From Oscillospiraceae bacterium (GTDB lineage Bacteria > Bacillota > Clostridia > Oscillospirales > Oscillospiraceae), in assembly GCA_015068135.1 (NCBI GenBank), contig SVLB01000013.1, forward strand, positions 1 to 57,189: a DNA stretch of 57,189 nt, written 5' to 3'. The notes beneath the pieces were generated by a model that ran no database searches, was not told the origin of the DNA, and worked only from the letters and a program-made list of their open reading frames with translations. The position numbers were made by a program, and so were the translations under genes. This document shows positions 1-8,348 of this stretch, one piece after another. Position 1 is the first letter of the stretch. The number at the start of each line of letters is the position of its first letter.

Positions 1-855
1 CAGGTTGCCGGTGCGGTCCTTCTGAATATGGAGACCGGTGACTACTCCGTGGCCCGGGCAAAGACCGTGATCATCGCCACCGGCGGTGCAGGCCGTCTGC
101 ACTATCAGAATTTCCCCACCTCCAACCACTACGGCGCCACCGCTGACGGTTTGATCCTGGGTTACCGTGCCGGCGCTCCGCTGCTGTATCAGGATACCAT
201 CCAGTATCACCCCACCGGTGTTGCCTATCCCAGCCAGCTGTTCGGCGCACTGGTGACGGAGAAGGTCCGTTCCATCGGTGCAATGCTGGTCAATAAGGAC
301 GGCGAGGCCTATGCCCACCCCCTGGAAACCAGAGATGTTTCCGCCTCTGCTATCATTCGGGAATGTGCCAACGGCAAGGGTGTGGAAACGCCCCTGGGCA
401 GCGGTGTCTGGCTGGATACCCCCATGATCGAGATGCTTCACGGAGAGGGTACCATCGAAAAGCGGATCCCCGCCATGCTCCGTATGTACTTGAACTACGG
501 CATTGATATGCGCAAAGTGCCGATCCTGGTATATCCCACCCTCCACTATCAGAACGGCGGCCTGGAGATCGGCGGCGATGGCTTTACCAAGACCATCCCC
601 AACCTGCTGGTAGCCGGTGAGGCTGTGGGCGGCATCCACGGACGTAACCGTCTGATGGGCAACAGCCTTTTGGATATCATCGTCTTTGGCCGTAATGCCG
701 GTAAGGCCGCCGCTGCCAGGGCAAAAACCGTGGAATTGGGAAATCCCACCTTGACACACGTGGAAGAATATGCGAAAATGCTGGAGGAGGCCGGTGTGAC
801 ACAGCAGGGCGTTTCTCCTCTGCTGCTTCCCAAATACGCACGGCATGAAAGGTAA
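1..855 (+). CDS. Fumarate reductase-like FAD flavoprotein, C-terminal part (5' truncated by window)
   Basis: The frame is open from base 1, so the gene begins outside the window and only about 284 C-terminal residues are seen. The visible part matches the catalytic and FAD-binding half of the fumarate reductase/succinate dehydrogenase flavoprotein family. It has an HPTG stretch, an ETRDVSASAIIRE segment corresponding to the catalytic Arg region, the HYQNGG loop and a C-terminal HGRNRLMGNSLLDIIVFGR FAD motif. The family reduces fumarate to succinate. Eleven bases separate it from the transporter gene, and both fumarase subunits follow, so the operon is best read as C4-dicarboxylate metabolism (malate to fumarate to succinate). 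The N-terminal FAD domain and any FMN-binding domain or signal peptide cannot be judged. A related alpha,beta-enoate reductase function is possible. Confidence 0.85.
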   Translation, partial: QVAGAVLLNMETGDYSVARAKTVIIATGGAGRLHYQNFPTSNHYGATADGLILGYRAGAPLLYQDTIQYHPTGVAYPSQLFGALVTEKVRSIGAMLVNKDGEAYAHPLETRDVSASAIIRECANGKGVETPLGSGVWLDTPMIEMLHGEGTIEKRIPAMLRMYLNYGIDMRKVPILVYPTLHYQNGGLEIGGDGFTKTIPNLLVAGEAVGGIHGRNRLMGNSLLDIIVFGRNAGKAAAARAKTVELGNPTLTHVEEYAKMLEEAGVTQQGVSPLLLPKYARHER

Positions 856-866
856 GGCGATAGCAA

Positions 867-2012
867 ATGGAGTGGCTGAAGGACTACTGGGATAGTGTTG
901 CCGGTAGTGAGCTTTTCATTATTTTTGCGATCCTGGCCTTGGGTTACATAGTGGGACGGATCACTGTCTGCGGTCTGAATTTGGGTTCTGCCGGTGTTTT
1001 GCTGGTGGCCTTGGTATTTGGACATTTCGGCATGACCGTTCCCGATGTGGTGGGAGATATTGGTCTGATCCTGTTCGTCAGCGCTGTGGGCCTGATCGCC
1101 GGACCTAAGTTCTTCCGGAATTTCAAGGTCAATGCCAAGTCCTATATTTTGCTGGGCGTGATCATCATTGCCGCCGGTGCGGCTGCCTGTGCGGCGGGCG
1201 TCTTCCTGCTGGATGTCCCCTCGGATGTGAGTGCCGGTCTGCTCTCCGGCGCGCTGACCAGTACCCCCGGCCTGGGTGCTGCCAAGGAGGCCGTTGCCAA
1301 CCCCGGCAATGCCGCTGCGGGCTACAGCATTGCCTATATCTTCGGTGTTGTGGGAGTGGTACTGTTTGTGCAGGTAGTCCCCAAGCTTCTGAAGGTGGAT
1401 ATGGAGGCCGAGCGTGCCAGATTTACCGCTGCTGCCGGTGTTCGTTTGGAGGGCAAGGAAAGGAAGCTCTTGGAGCTGGACAGCATGGGCTTCTGCGCTC
1501 TGGCGATCACCGTTGTGCTTGGAATCTTCCTGGCGAAGCTGAAGATCGGAAACTTTTCTTTGGGAACCTCCGGCGGTCCTCTGATTTTGGGACTGATCAT
1601 CGGTCATTTCGGTAAGATCGGTCCTGTGAGCCTGCAGGTGAAAAAGACCGTTTTGGAAGCCGTCCGGGAACTGGGCCTGGTGCTGTTTTTGCTGGGTGCC
1701 GGTGTAGAGGGCGGTGCGGGCTTCCTGGATTGCCTGGCGGAAAATGGCGGCATCAAGCTGTTTTTGGTAGGTGCTGTGATCACCATGGTCCCCATGCTTG
1801 TGGGATACTTCTTCGCAAGAAAGGTCCTGAAGTTGGATATTCTCAATACATTGGGCTCTATCTGCGGCGGTATGACCAGTACCCCCGCGTTGGGAAGCCT
1901 GATCCGTGTAGCCGGAACGGACGATGTGGCTTCTGCTTATGCGGCTACCTATCCCTTTGCGTTGGTTTGTGTTGTACTGGCTTGCCAGTTCATCGGAATG
2001 ATCCCGTTATAA
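867..2012 (+). CDS. AspT/YidE-YbjL family (Asp-Ala exchanger fold) membrane transporter
   Basis: This 381-residue protein is almost entirely hydrophobic, with about 10-11 predicted membrane segments arranged as two similar halves. Each half carries a GxLLSGALTSTPGLGAA or CGGMTSTPALGSL motif (near residues 125-145 and 330-345), the repeat signature of the aspartate:alanine exchanger family. Typical AspT/YidE proteins carry cytoplasmic TrkA_C domains between the halves; here only a short hydrophilic linker (about 175-205) is present, so it is a compact version. Its place between a fumarate reductase-like flavoprotein and class I fumarase suggests a C4-dicarboxylate (succinate, fumarate, malate or aspartate) carrier, but the substrate is inferred from context only. 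The start codon lies 11 bases after the upstream stop with AAGGCGA-type pairing upstream. Confidence 0.8.
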   Translation: MEWLKDYWDSVAGSELFIIFAILALGYIVGRITVCGLNLGSAGVLLVALVFGHFGMTVPDVVGDIGLILFVSAVGLIAGPKFFRNFKVNAKSYILLGVIIIAAGAAACAAGVFLLDVPSDVSAGLLSGALTSTPGLGAAKEAVANPGNAAAGYSIAYIFGVVGVVLFVQVVPKLLKVDMEAERARFTAAAGVRLEGKERKLLELDSMGFCALAITVVLGIFLAKLKIGNFSLGTSGGPLILGLIIGHFGKIGPVSLQVKKTVLEAVRELGLVLFLLGAGVEGGAGFLDCLAENGGIKLFLVGAVITMVPMLVGYFFARKVLKLDILNTLGSICGGMTSTPALGSLIRVAGTDDVASAYAATYPFALVCVVLACQFIGMIPL

Positions 2013-2029
2013 TTAAGGAGGAAACGAGA

Positions 2030-2872
2030 ATGCGTGAAATTCAGGTGTCTGCCATCACGGATGTGGTGGAGCGGCTTTGCATCGAAGCCAACACCCACTT
2101 ACCCAAGGACGTAAAGTGCGCCATCGAGAACTGCCGCGCTTGCGAGGACGGCTCCATTGCCCAGGGCGTTCTGGACAACATCATCGAAAACTACAACATT
2201 GCTGACCGGGAGAATGTCCCCATCTGCCAGGATACGGGCATGGCCTGTGTATTCCTGGAGATCGGTCAGGATGTCCACCTGGTAGGCGGCGACCTGCGGG
2301 AAGCTGTGGATGAGGGTGTGCGCCGTGGCTATACCAACGGCTACCTGCGTAAGTCCGTGGTGGCTGACCCCATTCGCCGCGGCAATACCGGTGACAATAC
2401 CCCCGCTATGCTCTACACCGAGATCGTTCCCGGCGAGAATGTAAAGATCACCGTTGGTCCCAAGGGCTTCGGCAGTGAGAACATGAGCATGATCCGGATG
2501 TTCAAGCCCTCCGCAGGTCTGCAGGGCATCAAGGACTTCATTTTGGAGGCTGTGGAGACCGCAGGTCCCAACCCCTGTCCTCCCATGGTTATCGGTGTGG
2601 GCATCGGTGGCACCTTCGATAAGGCGGCTCTGCTTGCCAAGAAGGCCATTATGCGCCCCCTGGACACCCACAACCCCGACCCCTACTACGCAGAGCTGGA
2701 AGAAGAAATGCTTCAGAAGGTCAATGCCCTGGGCATCGGACCTCAGGGCTTCGGCGGCAATACCACTGCCATCGGCCTGAATATCGAGACCCTGCCCACC
2801 CACATTGCCGGTATGCCCTGCGCCATCAACATCAACTGCCATGTTACCCGCCACAAGACGGAGGTGCTGTAA
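2030..2872 (+). CDS. Class I fumarate hydratase / L(+)-tartrate dehydratase, alpha subunit
   Basis: A 280-residue protein of the TtdA/FumA-N family, the Fe-S-binding catalytic subunit of oxygen-sensitive two-subunit hydro-lyases. The likely reaction is fumarate to L-malate. Three cysteines expected to hold the [4Fe-4S] cluster are visible in ICQDTG, GPNPCPP and ININCHVTRH. The substrate/cluster stretch GVGIGGTFDKAALLAKKA is intact. The frame stays open upstream to 1730 inside the transporter gene, but ATG 2030 is preceded by AAGGAGG at a good distance and gives the family-typical length. The beta subunit starts at the base after this stop, so the two are translationally linked. Tartrate dehydratase cannot be excluded, but the FrdA-like neighbour favours fumarase. 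Confidence 0.93.
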   Translation: MREIQVSAITDVVERLCIEANTHLPKDVKCAIENCRACEDGSIAQGVLDNIIENYNIADRENVPICQDTGMACVFLEIGQDVHLVGGDLREAVDEGVRRGYTNGYLRKSVVADPIRRGNTGDNTPAMLYTEIVPGENVKITVGPKGFGSENMSMIRMFKPSAGLQGIKDFILEAVETAGPNPCPPMVIGVGIGGTFDKAALLAKKAIMRPLDTHNPDPYYAELEEEMLQKVNALGIGPQGFGGNTTAIGLNIETLPTHIAGMPCAININCHVTRHKTEVL

Positions 2873-3430
2873 ATGGAAAAGCATATTACCCTTCCTTTGA
2901 CTGAGGAGATCGCCAAGACCCTGAAGGCCGGCGACACTGTGTACCTGACCGGTACCATCTATACCTCCCGTGACGCAGGTCACAAGCGGATGTGCGAAAG
3001 CCTTGCCAAGGGCGAACCGCTGCCCTTTGACCCCATGAATGCCACCATCTACTACGTAGGCCCCACCCCTGCCAAGCCCGGTCAGGTCATCGGCTCTGCC
3101 GGTCCTACCACCTCCGGCCGTATGGATGCCTACGCCCCCACCATGCTGTCTGTGGGTGCCCGTGGCATGATCGGCAAGGGCGCAAGACTGCCTGAAGTGG
3201 TGGAAGCCATGAAAAAGTACTCCGGTGTGTATTTCGGTGCCATCGGCGGCTGCGGCGCACTGCTTGCCAAGTGTATCAAAGAGTGTGAACTCATTGCCTA
3301 CGAAGACCTGGGCGCTGAGGCCCTGCGTAAGCTCTATGTGGAGGAGATGCCCCTGTTCGTTATCATCGACAGCGAGGGCAATAACCTCTACGAGTCCGGC
3401 CGTGCAGACTACCTGGCCAACCGGAAATGA
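2873..3430 (+). CDS. Class I fumarate hydratase / tartrate dehydratase, beta subunit
   Basis: A 185-residue protein of the FumA-C/TtdB family that pairs with the alpha subunit to make the active hydro-lyase. Typical features are the N-terminal LKAGDTVYLTGTIYTSRDAGHKR segment (residues 18-40, the swivelling substrate-binding domain), GPTTSGRMDAYAP (about 77-89) and the GCGALLAKCIK stretch (about 126-136). The ATG directly follows the alpha stop (TAAATG), with GGAGG just inside the end of alpha. Length is normal for the family. A strong hairpin terminator lies 16 bases after the stop, so this is the last gene of the dicarboxylate operon. Confidence 0.93.
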   Translation: MEKHITLPLTEEIAKTLKAGDTVYLTGTIYTSRDAGHKRMCESLAKGEPLPFDPMNATIYYVGPTPAKPGQVIGSAGPTTSGRMDAYAPTMLSVGARGMIGKGARLPEVVEAMKKYSGVYFGAIGGCGALLAKCIKECELIAYEDLGAEALRKLYVEEMPLFVIIDSEGNNLYESGRADYLANRK

Positions 3431-3445
3431 TCCATAAACGCAAAG

Positions 3446-3482
3446 AACCGGTGCAAATCTGATTCGATTTGCACCGGTTTTT
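3446..3482 (+). terminator. Rho-independent terminator of the fumarase operon
   Basis: A perfect 14-bp inverted repeat (3446-3459 with 3466-3479) with a 6-base loop is followed by a short T run. It ends the operon that stops at 3430 and sits just upstream of the promoter of the response regulator. Confidence 0.9.
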
Positions 3483-3492
3483 GCTGCTGCAG

Positions 3493-3521
3493 TTGCGTTT
3501 GCAGACCGATTGTGCTACACT
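3493..3521 (+). promoter_or_regulatory. Sigma-A promoter of the response regulator/kinase operon
   Basis: TTGCGT (3493-3498), a 17-bp spacer and TACACT (3516-3521) with a TG dinucleotide one base upstream of the -10 (extended -10). The ATG is 32 bases further on. Confidence 0.7.
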
Positions 3522-3552
3522 AGAGCAAATATCAAAAATGCGAGGACGATCC

Positions 3553-4257
3553 ATGGCTGATTCTTATGTGATCTTGGTGGTTGACGATGATTTTTCTATC
3601 GTCAGCATCATCGAAACTGCCCTGAAGCAGGCTGGCTACCGGGTGCTGACCGCACATGATGGTGATACAGCCTGTCATATTGTAAATACAAAACAGCCCC
3701 ATCTGATCATTATGGATGTGATGATGCCCCAATGCAACGGCATTCTTGCGACTATGCGTATTCGGCAGAGCAACAATGTTCCGATCTTGATGCTGTCAGC
3801 GAAAGCGGAGGGGTCGGACCGTGTGATCGGGCTGGAAGCCGGTGCGGATGACTACCTGGTCAAGCCCTTCTATCAGCAGGAGCTGCTTGCAAGAGTGCGG
3901 GCGCTTCTTCGCCGGTATGACGATCTGGGCTCTATCCGGGAAACGAGATCCGAAGATCAGATCCAGGTAGGCAGTATCATTCTCAATACTGCCGCAAAGC
4001 AGCTGATCGTCCGGGGCGATGCAGTCAGGCTCACCGCAACGGAGTTCAAGATCCTCCAGGTGCTCATGTCCAATCCCGGTCGGGTGTACTCTGCGGAGGA
4101 GATCTATGAGCGGGTATGGCAGAGCGATGCTTATGCTGTGGAGAATACGGTGATGGTCCATATCAGCCGGATCCGGGAGAAACTGGAGATCAATCCCAAA
4201 AAGCCGGAGTATTTGAAAGTCGTTTGGGGGATCGGATATGTCTTTGAAACGCCGTAA
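3553..4257 (+). CDS. OmpR/PhoB-family response regulator
   Basis: A 234-residue two-domain response regulator. The receiver domain (about 5-120) has the acidic DDD cluster at 11-13, the phospho-acceptor Asp55 in LIIMDVMMP, a Ser/Ala switch position in LMLSAKAEG and Lys in LVKPF. The C-terminal winged helix (about 140-232) contains LTATEFKILQVLMSNPGRVYS and ends with WGIGYVFETP, the normal end of OmpR-type DNA-binding domains. Start: the frame extends up to 3469, but that would run through the terminator; ATG 3553 has GAGGA seven bases upstream. The last 20 bases overlap the kinase gene, so the two form a cognate pair. The signal and regulon are unknown; the next gene (DUF2079) may or may not be a target. 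Confidence 0.95.
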   Translation: MADSYVILVVDDDFSIVSIIETALKQAGYRVLTAHDGDTACHIVNTKQPHLIIMDVMMPQCNGILATMRIRQSNNVPILMLSAKAEGSDRVIGLEAGADDYLVKPFYQQELLARVRALLRRYDDLGSIRETRSEDQIQVGSIILNTAAKQLIVRGDAVRLTATEFKILQVLMSNPGRVYSAEEIYERVWQSDAYAVENTVMVHISRIREKLEINPKKPEYLKVVWGIGYVFETP

Positions 4258-5830
4258 TTATATCGCATGGATCCTGCTGGCGATAGCGGCTGTGTGCTGG
4301 GTCTTTGGTCAGCAGAAGCTGCATGGTGATGAAGGTGGGGACGTGGCTGCTACTACCCATCCCACAGCACCGCAGGAGTATCATCAGAAAACGGAATATG
4401 CCAATACCACTGCGGCTACGGAGTATACTTCGGAGGGAAACCAGACAGTGTTTCCTACGGTTGTGGAAGCGCGATCCCATAACGTCGGGGCATCTGCTGA
4501 GCCCCGGGCAGACAGGCTGGTGGGAACGGTGCTATCCTTTGCTGCCGGCGCCCTTGCAGTTGTGGGGATTTTTCTTCTTCGGCAAAAGGATCCCCTGTGC
4601 GGACCGGACGGGATCTTTGCGGTCTTTGCATTTTACGCAACCGTCAGTTATTTGCTGCAGAGAATAGGCCTTATACAATGGAGTCCCGGTTTTCGCAGTA
4701 CAGCCTCCACGGGATCCCAGGCCATTACGGCATGGATCGTTCTTATGGGTGTTCGGGAGCTGTTTGGGTGGGTCCGGGCAGGATGCTCCCTGTCCTGGTG
4801 CATGGCCCGAAGAATCTCCGGGCGATTTACAAAGCCGCAGATATCCCTTCTGATGCTTGTTGGATGGATCGTTATGCTTTTGGGCATGTTCTTTTGGCTG
4901 GCCATGGCCCATATGTACATCCTGACGGACTTTTTGGCTTCCTTTTATGGCTACTTGGTGGCGGCACTGTTTGGTCTGGTCTGTCTTTGGAAATACGGTG
5001 CGGACCTGAATCATTTCCAAAAACAGCTTGACTGCTTTCAGCAGGGCCAAACCATTACCGTCGGTAACGGGCTGTTTGCCGAGACAGAGGCACAGCTTTT
5101 GGATGTTCAGGCTCGTCATGAGGAAGCGGTGCGTACCGCAGTTACCAGTGAACGGTTCAAGGTGGAGCTGATCGCCAATGTTTCCCACGATCTGCGCACG
5201 CCCCTTACCTCCATTCTTGGGTACAGCGAGCTTCTGCAAAAGGAAAGCTTATCTCCCGACGGTCAGGAGCAGCTTCGCCGTCTGTATGAAAAGGCGGGTT
5301 ATATGAATGACCTTGTGGAATCTCTTTTTGAGTTGACAAAGGTTTCCAGCGGTGTCATAGAATGCAAAAAACAGAGGATCGACCTGATTCGCCTACTGGA
5401 GCAGACTGTGGGTCTGTTTGATGACCGGCTCGTCCAAACGGGACTGACGGTTAAGCGCAATTATATGTCCGAGGCGGTTCCGGTGGTCACCGATGGCGCA
5501 AGAATGCACCAGGTGTTTGCCAATTTGCTGGGAAACGCCATCAAATATGCCCTGACGGGTACCCGGATCTACCTGGAGGTTCAGGAAACAGAAAACAGCT
5601 GTTGTGTGCGTATCGTGAATACCGCTTCCTATGAAATGGACTTTAAGCCGGATGAGATCATACAGCGGTTCGCCCGTGGGGATAAAGCCCGGTCTACGAA
5701 GGGAAGCGGCCTGGGACTGGCCATTGCCCAAACCTATACCCAATCTGTTGGCGGCACTTTCCGGGTAGGGGTCGACGGCGATCAGTTCAGCGCGATCGTG
5801 GAGCTTCCCAAAACTGAAAGAAACTTGTAA
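4238..5830 (+). CDS. Membrane sensor histidine kinase
   Basis: A 530-residue kinase that phosphorylates the overlapping response regulator. The N-terminus has one membrane segment (about 9-24), a Thr/Ala/Glu-rich extracytoplasmic stretch (31-85), and then several more hydrophobic helices (about 93-114, 127-143, 160-176, 202-225 and 235-252). It is a multi-pass membrane sensor rather than a two-helix type. The HisKA domain has His317 in NVSHDLRTPLTS. The ATPase domain shows the N box NLLGNAIKYAL (about 427-437), a G box GSGLGLAIAQ (about 490) and a normal C-terminus. No HAMP domain is obvious between the last helix and the H box, only a short coiled linker. The multi-pass sensor suggests a membrane or lipid-soluble signal, which is inference. 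It shares the promoter at 3493. Confidence 0.93.
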   Translation: MSLKRRNYIAWILLAIAAVCWVFGQQKLHGDEGGDVAATTHPTAPQEYHQKTEYANTTAATEYTSEGNQTVFPTVVEARSHNVGASAEPRADRLVGTVLSFAAGALAVVGIFLLRQKDPLCGPDGIFAVFAFYATVSYLLQRIGLIQWSPGFRSTASTGSQAITAWIVLMGVRELFGWVRAGCSLSWCMARRISGRFTKPQISLLMLVGWIVMLLGMFFWLAMAHMYILTDFLASFYGYLVAALFGLVCLWKYGADLNHFQKQLDCFQQGQTITVGNGLFAETEAQLLDVQARHEEAVRTAVTSERFKVELIANVSHDLRTPLTSILGYSELLQKESLSPDGQEQLRRLYEKAGYMNDLVESLFELTKVSSGVIECKKQRIDLIRLLEQTVGLFDDRLVQTGLTVKRNYMSEAVPVVTDGARMHQVFANLLGNAIKYALTGTRIYLEVQETENSCCVRIVNTASYEMDFKPDEIIQRFARGDKARSTKGSGLGLAIAQTYTQSVGGTFRVGVDGDQFSAIVELPKTERNL

Positions 5831-5853
5831 GAATTATCTCATATCTTTGAAAG

Positions 5854-5887
5854 ACACCCCCTGTACCATTTAGGAAACAGGGGGTGT
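5854..5887 (+). terminator. Hairpin between the kinase and DUF2079 genes (terminator or start-site sequestering)
   Basis: A perfect 11-bp inverted repeat (5854-5864 with 5877-5887, 12-base loop) of C5/G5 character. The downstream tail is only moderately T-rich. Its right arm covers the GTG at 5884 and the G-rich sequence before GTG 5893, so it may weaken or regulate translation of the next gene instead of, or as well as, stopping transcription. Confidence 0.5.
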
Positions 5888-7749
5888 TGGTTGTGTTAAA
5901 GGAAAAAGTAAGAGAATTTGATATACCCGGTCTGGTACGACGGCTCATTCTTTCCTGGTTACTGGCGGCTGTGACGGAGTATTGCATTCTGCCGGGCGAG
6001 CTTCGGGATTTGGACAGCCTGGAGGGGTTGGCATATATGTCACTGGGGCGGATAGTGGGGTTCACCTGCGGCTTTGCGGTTCTGCTGACTGTATCCTCAT
6101 ACTGCCTTTCAACCAAGATCCCGGAGCGGTGGGGCATTGCTGCGGCATTTGCGATCCTTGGCGCCATAGCGTTGTACAACTCGGCTACCTGGGCATTTTT
6201 TGGTGTTTGCGCACTGGTGCTGGTTATTTTGGCGGTTTTTGCGGTTTGCGGATGGGATCAGACTGCGGAGTGTGTTGTGCCTGAGAAAAAAGCGCACAAG
6301 TCCTGCATTTGGATCACCGTGGGTCTTTCGGTGGCGTTCTTTCTGTTTGTCAGTGCATGGACCGTAGGGAGAGTGTACAGCTTCAGTTCCCCAACCTTTG
6401 ATTTCGGAATATTCTCTCAAATGTTTTACAACATGAAAGAATCCGGTCTGCCCATGACGACTGTGGAGCGGGACGGTCTGCTTTCCCATTTTGCGGTCCA
6501 CGTTTCGCCGATCTGGTATCTTATGTTGCCGTTTTATTGGCTGGTTCCCACACCGGCTACTTTGCAGGTGCTTCAGGCCGCGGTGATCACATCGGCGGTG
6601 ATCCCACTTTGGAAGCTTGGAAAATGCCATGGCTTGACCGGTACACAGCGGATGCTGATCTGCGCTGTGCTGCTTTTGTATCCGGCCTATTCCGGCGGTA
6701 CAAGCTACGATGTCCACGAAAACTGTTTCCTTACGCCGTTGATCCTATGGCTGTTTTATGGTATCCAGCAGAAAAAGAAAACGGTCACAGCCGTTGCCAC
6801 TTTGCTGACCCTGACGGTCAAAGAGGATGCGGCGGTATATGTGGGGGTCATCGCTCTGTGGCTGACGGTCAAAACGGTATTGCGGCCCAGAAAAATGGAC
6901 ATTCAGAACCTGATTACCGGGCTTACACTTCTTGCCGTTTCCCTTGGATGGTTCTTCCTCGTTACCGGCTATCTGGCAAAAAGCGGAGATGGTGTGATGA
7001 CCTACCGTTATGACAATTTTATGTATGACGGTTCTTCTTCTCTGATCACGGTGATCAAATCCGTGTTCCTTAACCCCATGAAGGCGATCTACGAGTGCGT
7101 AGATCCGGAAAAACTGCAGTTCATGGCTATGACCCTATTACCTTTGCTGGGACTGCCGCTGCTCACAAGACGGTATGAGCGCTATCTTCTGCTGATCCCC
7201 TATGCCCTGGTGAATCTCATGTCCGACTATCAGTATCAGCACGATATTTTCTTCCAGTATACCTTTGGCTCCAATGGATTTTTGATCTATCTGACGGTTT
7301 TGAATTTGGCAGATATCAGGGTCAACTGGCGACGAAGTGCAGTTGTGATCATTGCGGCAGTCGTAAGTGCCGTATGCTTTGCCACAGTTGTCCTGCCCAA
7401 GGCGATTCCCTATCCAAGACAGGCCATCGAGTATCAGGACCATTACCAAAGCATCCGCAATACCCTGGATACCATCCCGGACACTGCATCGGTGACTGCC
7501 ACCACGTTTTACACGACGCATTTGTCCCAACGGGAGGTCCTCTATGACCTTCGCTACTGCTCCCGGGAGCATCTTTTGGAAACGGAGTATGTGGCACTGA
7601 AGATATCGGCAACCAACGATTATAAAAAATATGCTACCGGCGGCAAGAACAATGGGTTTGATAACCTGGTGAAACTGCTGGAAGAAAATGGGTATAGCCA
7701 ATACGCAAAGCTGGACGGCATATTGGTGATCTACCGAAAGCGTGCATAA
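5884..7749 (+). CDS. DUF2079 family polytopic membrane protein
   Basis: A protein of about 621 residues with roughly 12 hydrophobic segments. The stretch FDFGIFSQMFYNM (about 180-192), followed by LSHFAVHVSPIWYLMLPFY, is the hallmark of DUF2079 membrane proteins, which are thought to resemble GT-C glycosyltransferases in topology; their function is not established. A charged, non-membrane C-terminal region follows (about 510-621), as in GT-C proteins. Two start codons are plausible: GTG 5884 (AGGA eight bases upstream) and GTG 5893 (AGGGGG eight bases upstream); both lie beside a hairpin. The gene follows the two-component pair by 53 bases and may be read from the same promoter. A glycosyl or glycolipid transfer role is a family-based guess. 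Confidence 0.8.
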   Translation: MLVVLKEKVREFDIPGLVRRLILSWLLAAVTEYCILPGELRDLDSLEGLAYMSLGRIVGFTCGFAVLLTVSSYCLSTKIPERWGIAAAFAILGAIALYNSATWAFFGVCALVLVILAVFAVCGWDQTAECVVPEKKAHKSCIWITVGLSVAFFLFVSAWTVGRVYSFSSPTFDFGIFSQMFYNMKESGLPMTTVERDGLLSHFAVHVSPIWYLMLPFYWLVPTPATLQVLQAAVITSAVIPLWKLGKCHGLTGTQRMLICAVLLLYPAYSGGTSYDVHENCFLTPLILWLFYGIQQKKKTVTAVATLLTLTVKEDAAVYVGVIALWLTVKTVLRPRKMDIQNLITGLTLLAVSLGWFFLVTGYLAKSGDGVMTYRYDNFMYDGSSSLITVIKSVFLNPMKAIYECVDPEKLQFMAMTLLPLLGLPLLTRRYERYLLLIPYALVNLMSDYQYQHDIFFQYTFGSNGFLIYLTVLNLADIRVNWRRSAVVIIAAVVSAVCFATVVLPKAIPYPRQAIEYQDHYQSIRNTLDTIPDTASVTATTFYTTHLSQREVLYDLRYCSREHLLETEYVALKISATNDYKKYATGGKNNGFDNLVKLLEENGYSQYAKLDGILVIYRKRA

Positions 7750-7751
7750 GT

Positions 7752-7790
7752 AAGGGGCTGTTGCAGCATTTTGCAACAGCCCCTTGGCAT
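7752..7790 (+). terminator. Rho-independent terminator after the DUF2079 gene
   Basis: A perfect 14-bp stem (7752-7765 with 7772-7785), a 6-base loop, and a weakly T-rich tail. Its right edge supplies the -35 of the next promoter. Confidence 0.8.
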
Positions 7791-7812
7791 TATTTCGCAG
7801 ATATGGTATACT
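7784..7812 (+). promoter_or_regulatory. Promoter of the GNAT gene
   Basis: TTGGCA (7784-7789), 17-bp spacer, TATACT (7807-7812) with an extended TGn motif. The ATG is 27 bases downstream with an AAGGGGGGG ribosome binding site. Confidence 0.75.
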
Positions 7813-7838
7813 GTTTTACACATAAGGGGGGGAATGCC

Positions 7839-8348
7839 ATGTTTATCTATCTTAACAAAGGGGAAAAGGATCAGTGGCTTCCGCAGCTTTTTGATCTTTT
7901 ATACGAGAATATGCAGACAATTGCCCCCTCGGGGCTTTCCTATGAGGCGGAAAAAGCCCAGTGGCTGAAAGAGGTCTCTCCTGCTCTGGAAAAAGAGCCC
8001 CGGAAGATCCTTTTGTGCTTTGTGGGCGAGGAGCTTGCCGGATATCTGCAGTACTATATCCGGGATGGACTTCTCATGGTGGAGGAGCTTCAGCTGAAAA
8101 AGAAATACCAGCGCAGCTTGCTCTTTTATAGCCTTTGTAAGTATTTGCGGAAGGTTTTGCCCCAAGACCTGAAAACGGTTGAGGCCTACGCGGACAAGCG
8201 GAACGCAGCCTCGATCAGACTGATGGAAAGGCTGGGGATGAAGGTTTGCGAAGACGAAACGCCTGCTCCCTTTGTCCATCTGCGCGCCCCGGCAGAAAGC
8301 ATCTACCGGTTCTTTATGGGTAATACGCAGCCCTTTTCCAGGGTGTGA
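7839..8348 (+). CDS. GNAT-family N-acetyltransferase
   Basis: A 169-residue single-domain protein with GNAT features: a central VEELQLKKKYQRSLLFYSL segment in place of the usual V-x-P-x-x-(R/Q)-x-x-G acetyl-CoA loop, then VEAYADKRNAASIRLMERLGMKV (about 110-132), the conserved N-x-x-(A/S)-I/R-L-x-E-x-x-G-F/M helix. The substrate is unknown. ATG 7839 is chosen because a very strong AAGGGGGGG lies seven bases upstream; the open frame further upstream lies in the terminator and promoter. The 3' end overlaps the convergent carboxypeptidase gene by 46 bases. It appears to be a single-gene transcript. Confidence 0.85.
   Translation: MFIYLNKGEKDQWLPQLFDLLYENMQTIAPSGLSYEAEKAQWLKEVSPALEKEPRKILLCFVGEELAGYLQYYIRDGLLMVEELQLKKKYQRSLLFYSLCKYLRKVLPQDLKTVEAYADKRNAASIRLMERLGMKVCEDETPAPFVHLRAPAESIYRFFMGNTQPFSRV

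Noticed and set aside
1730..2029. 100-codon N-terminal extension of the fumarase alpha subunit
   Set aside because: It lies inside the transporter gene in another frame; ATG 2030 has a perfect ribosome site and gives the normal family length.
3469..3552. N-terminal extension of the response regulator
   Set aside because: It would start inside the terminator stem and before the promoter; ATG 3553 begins the receiver domain at the usual distance.
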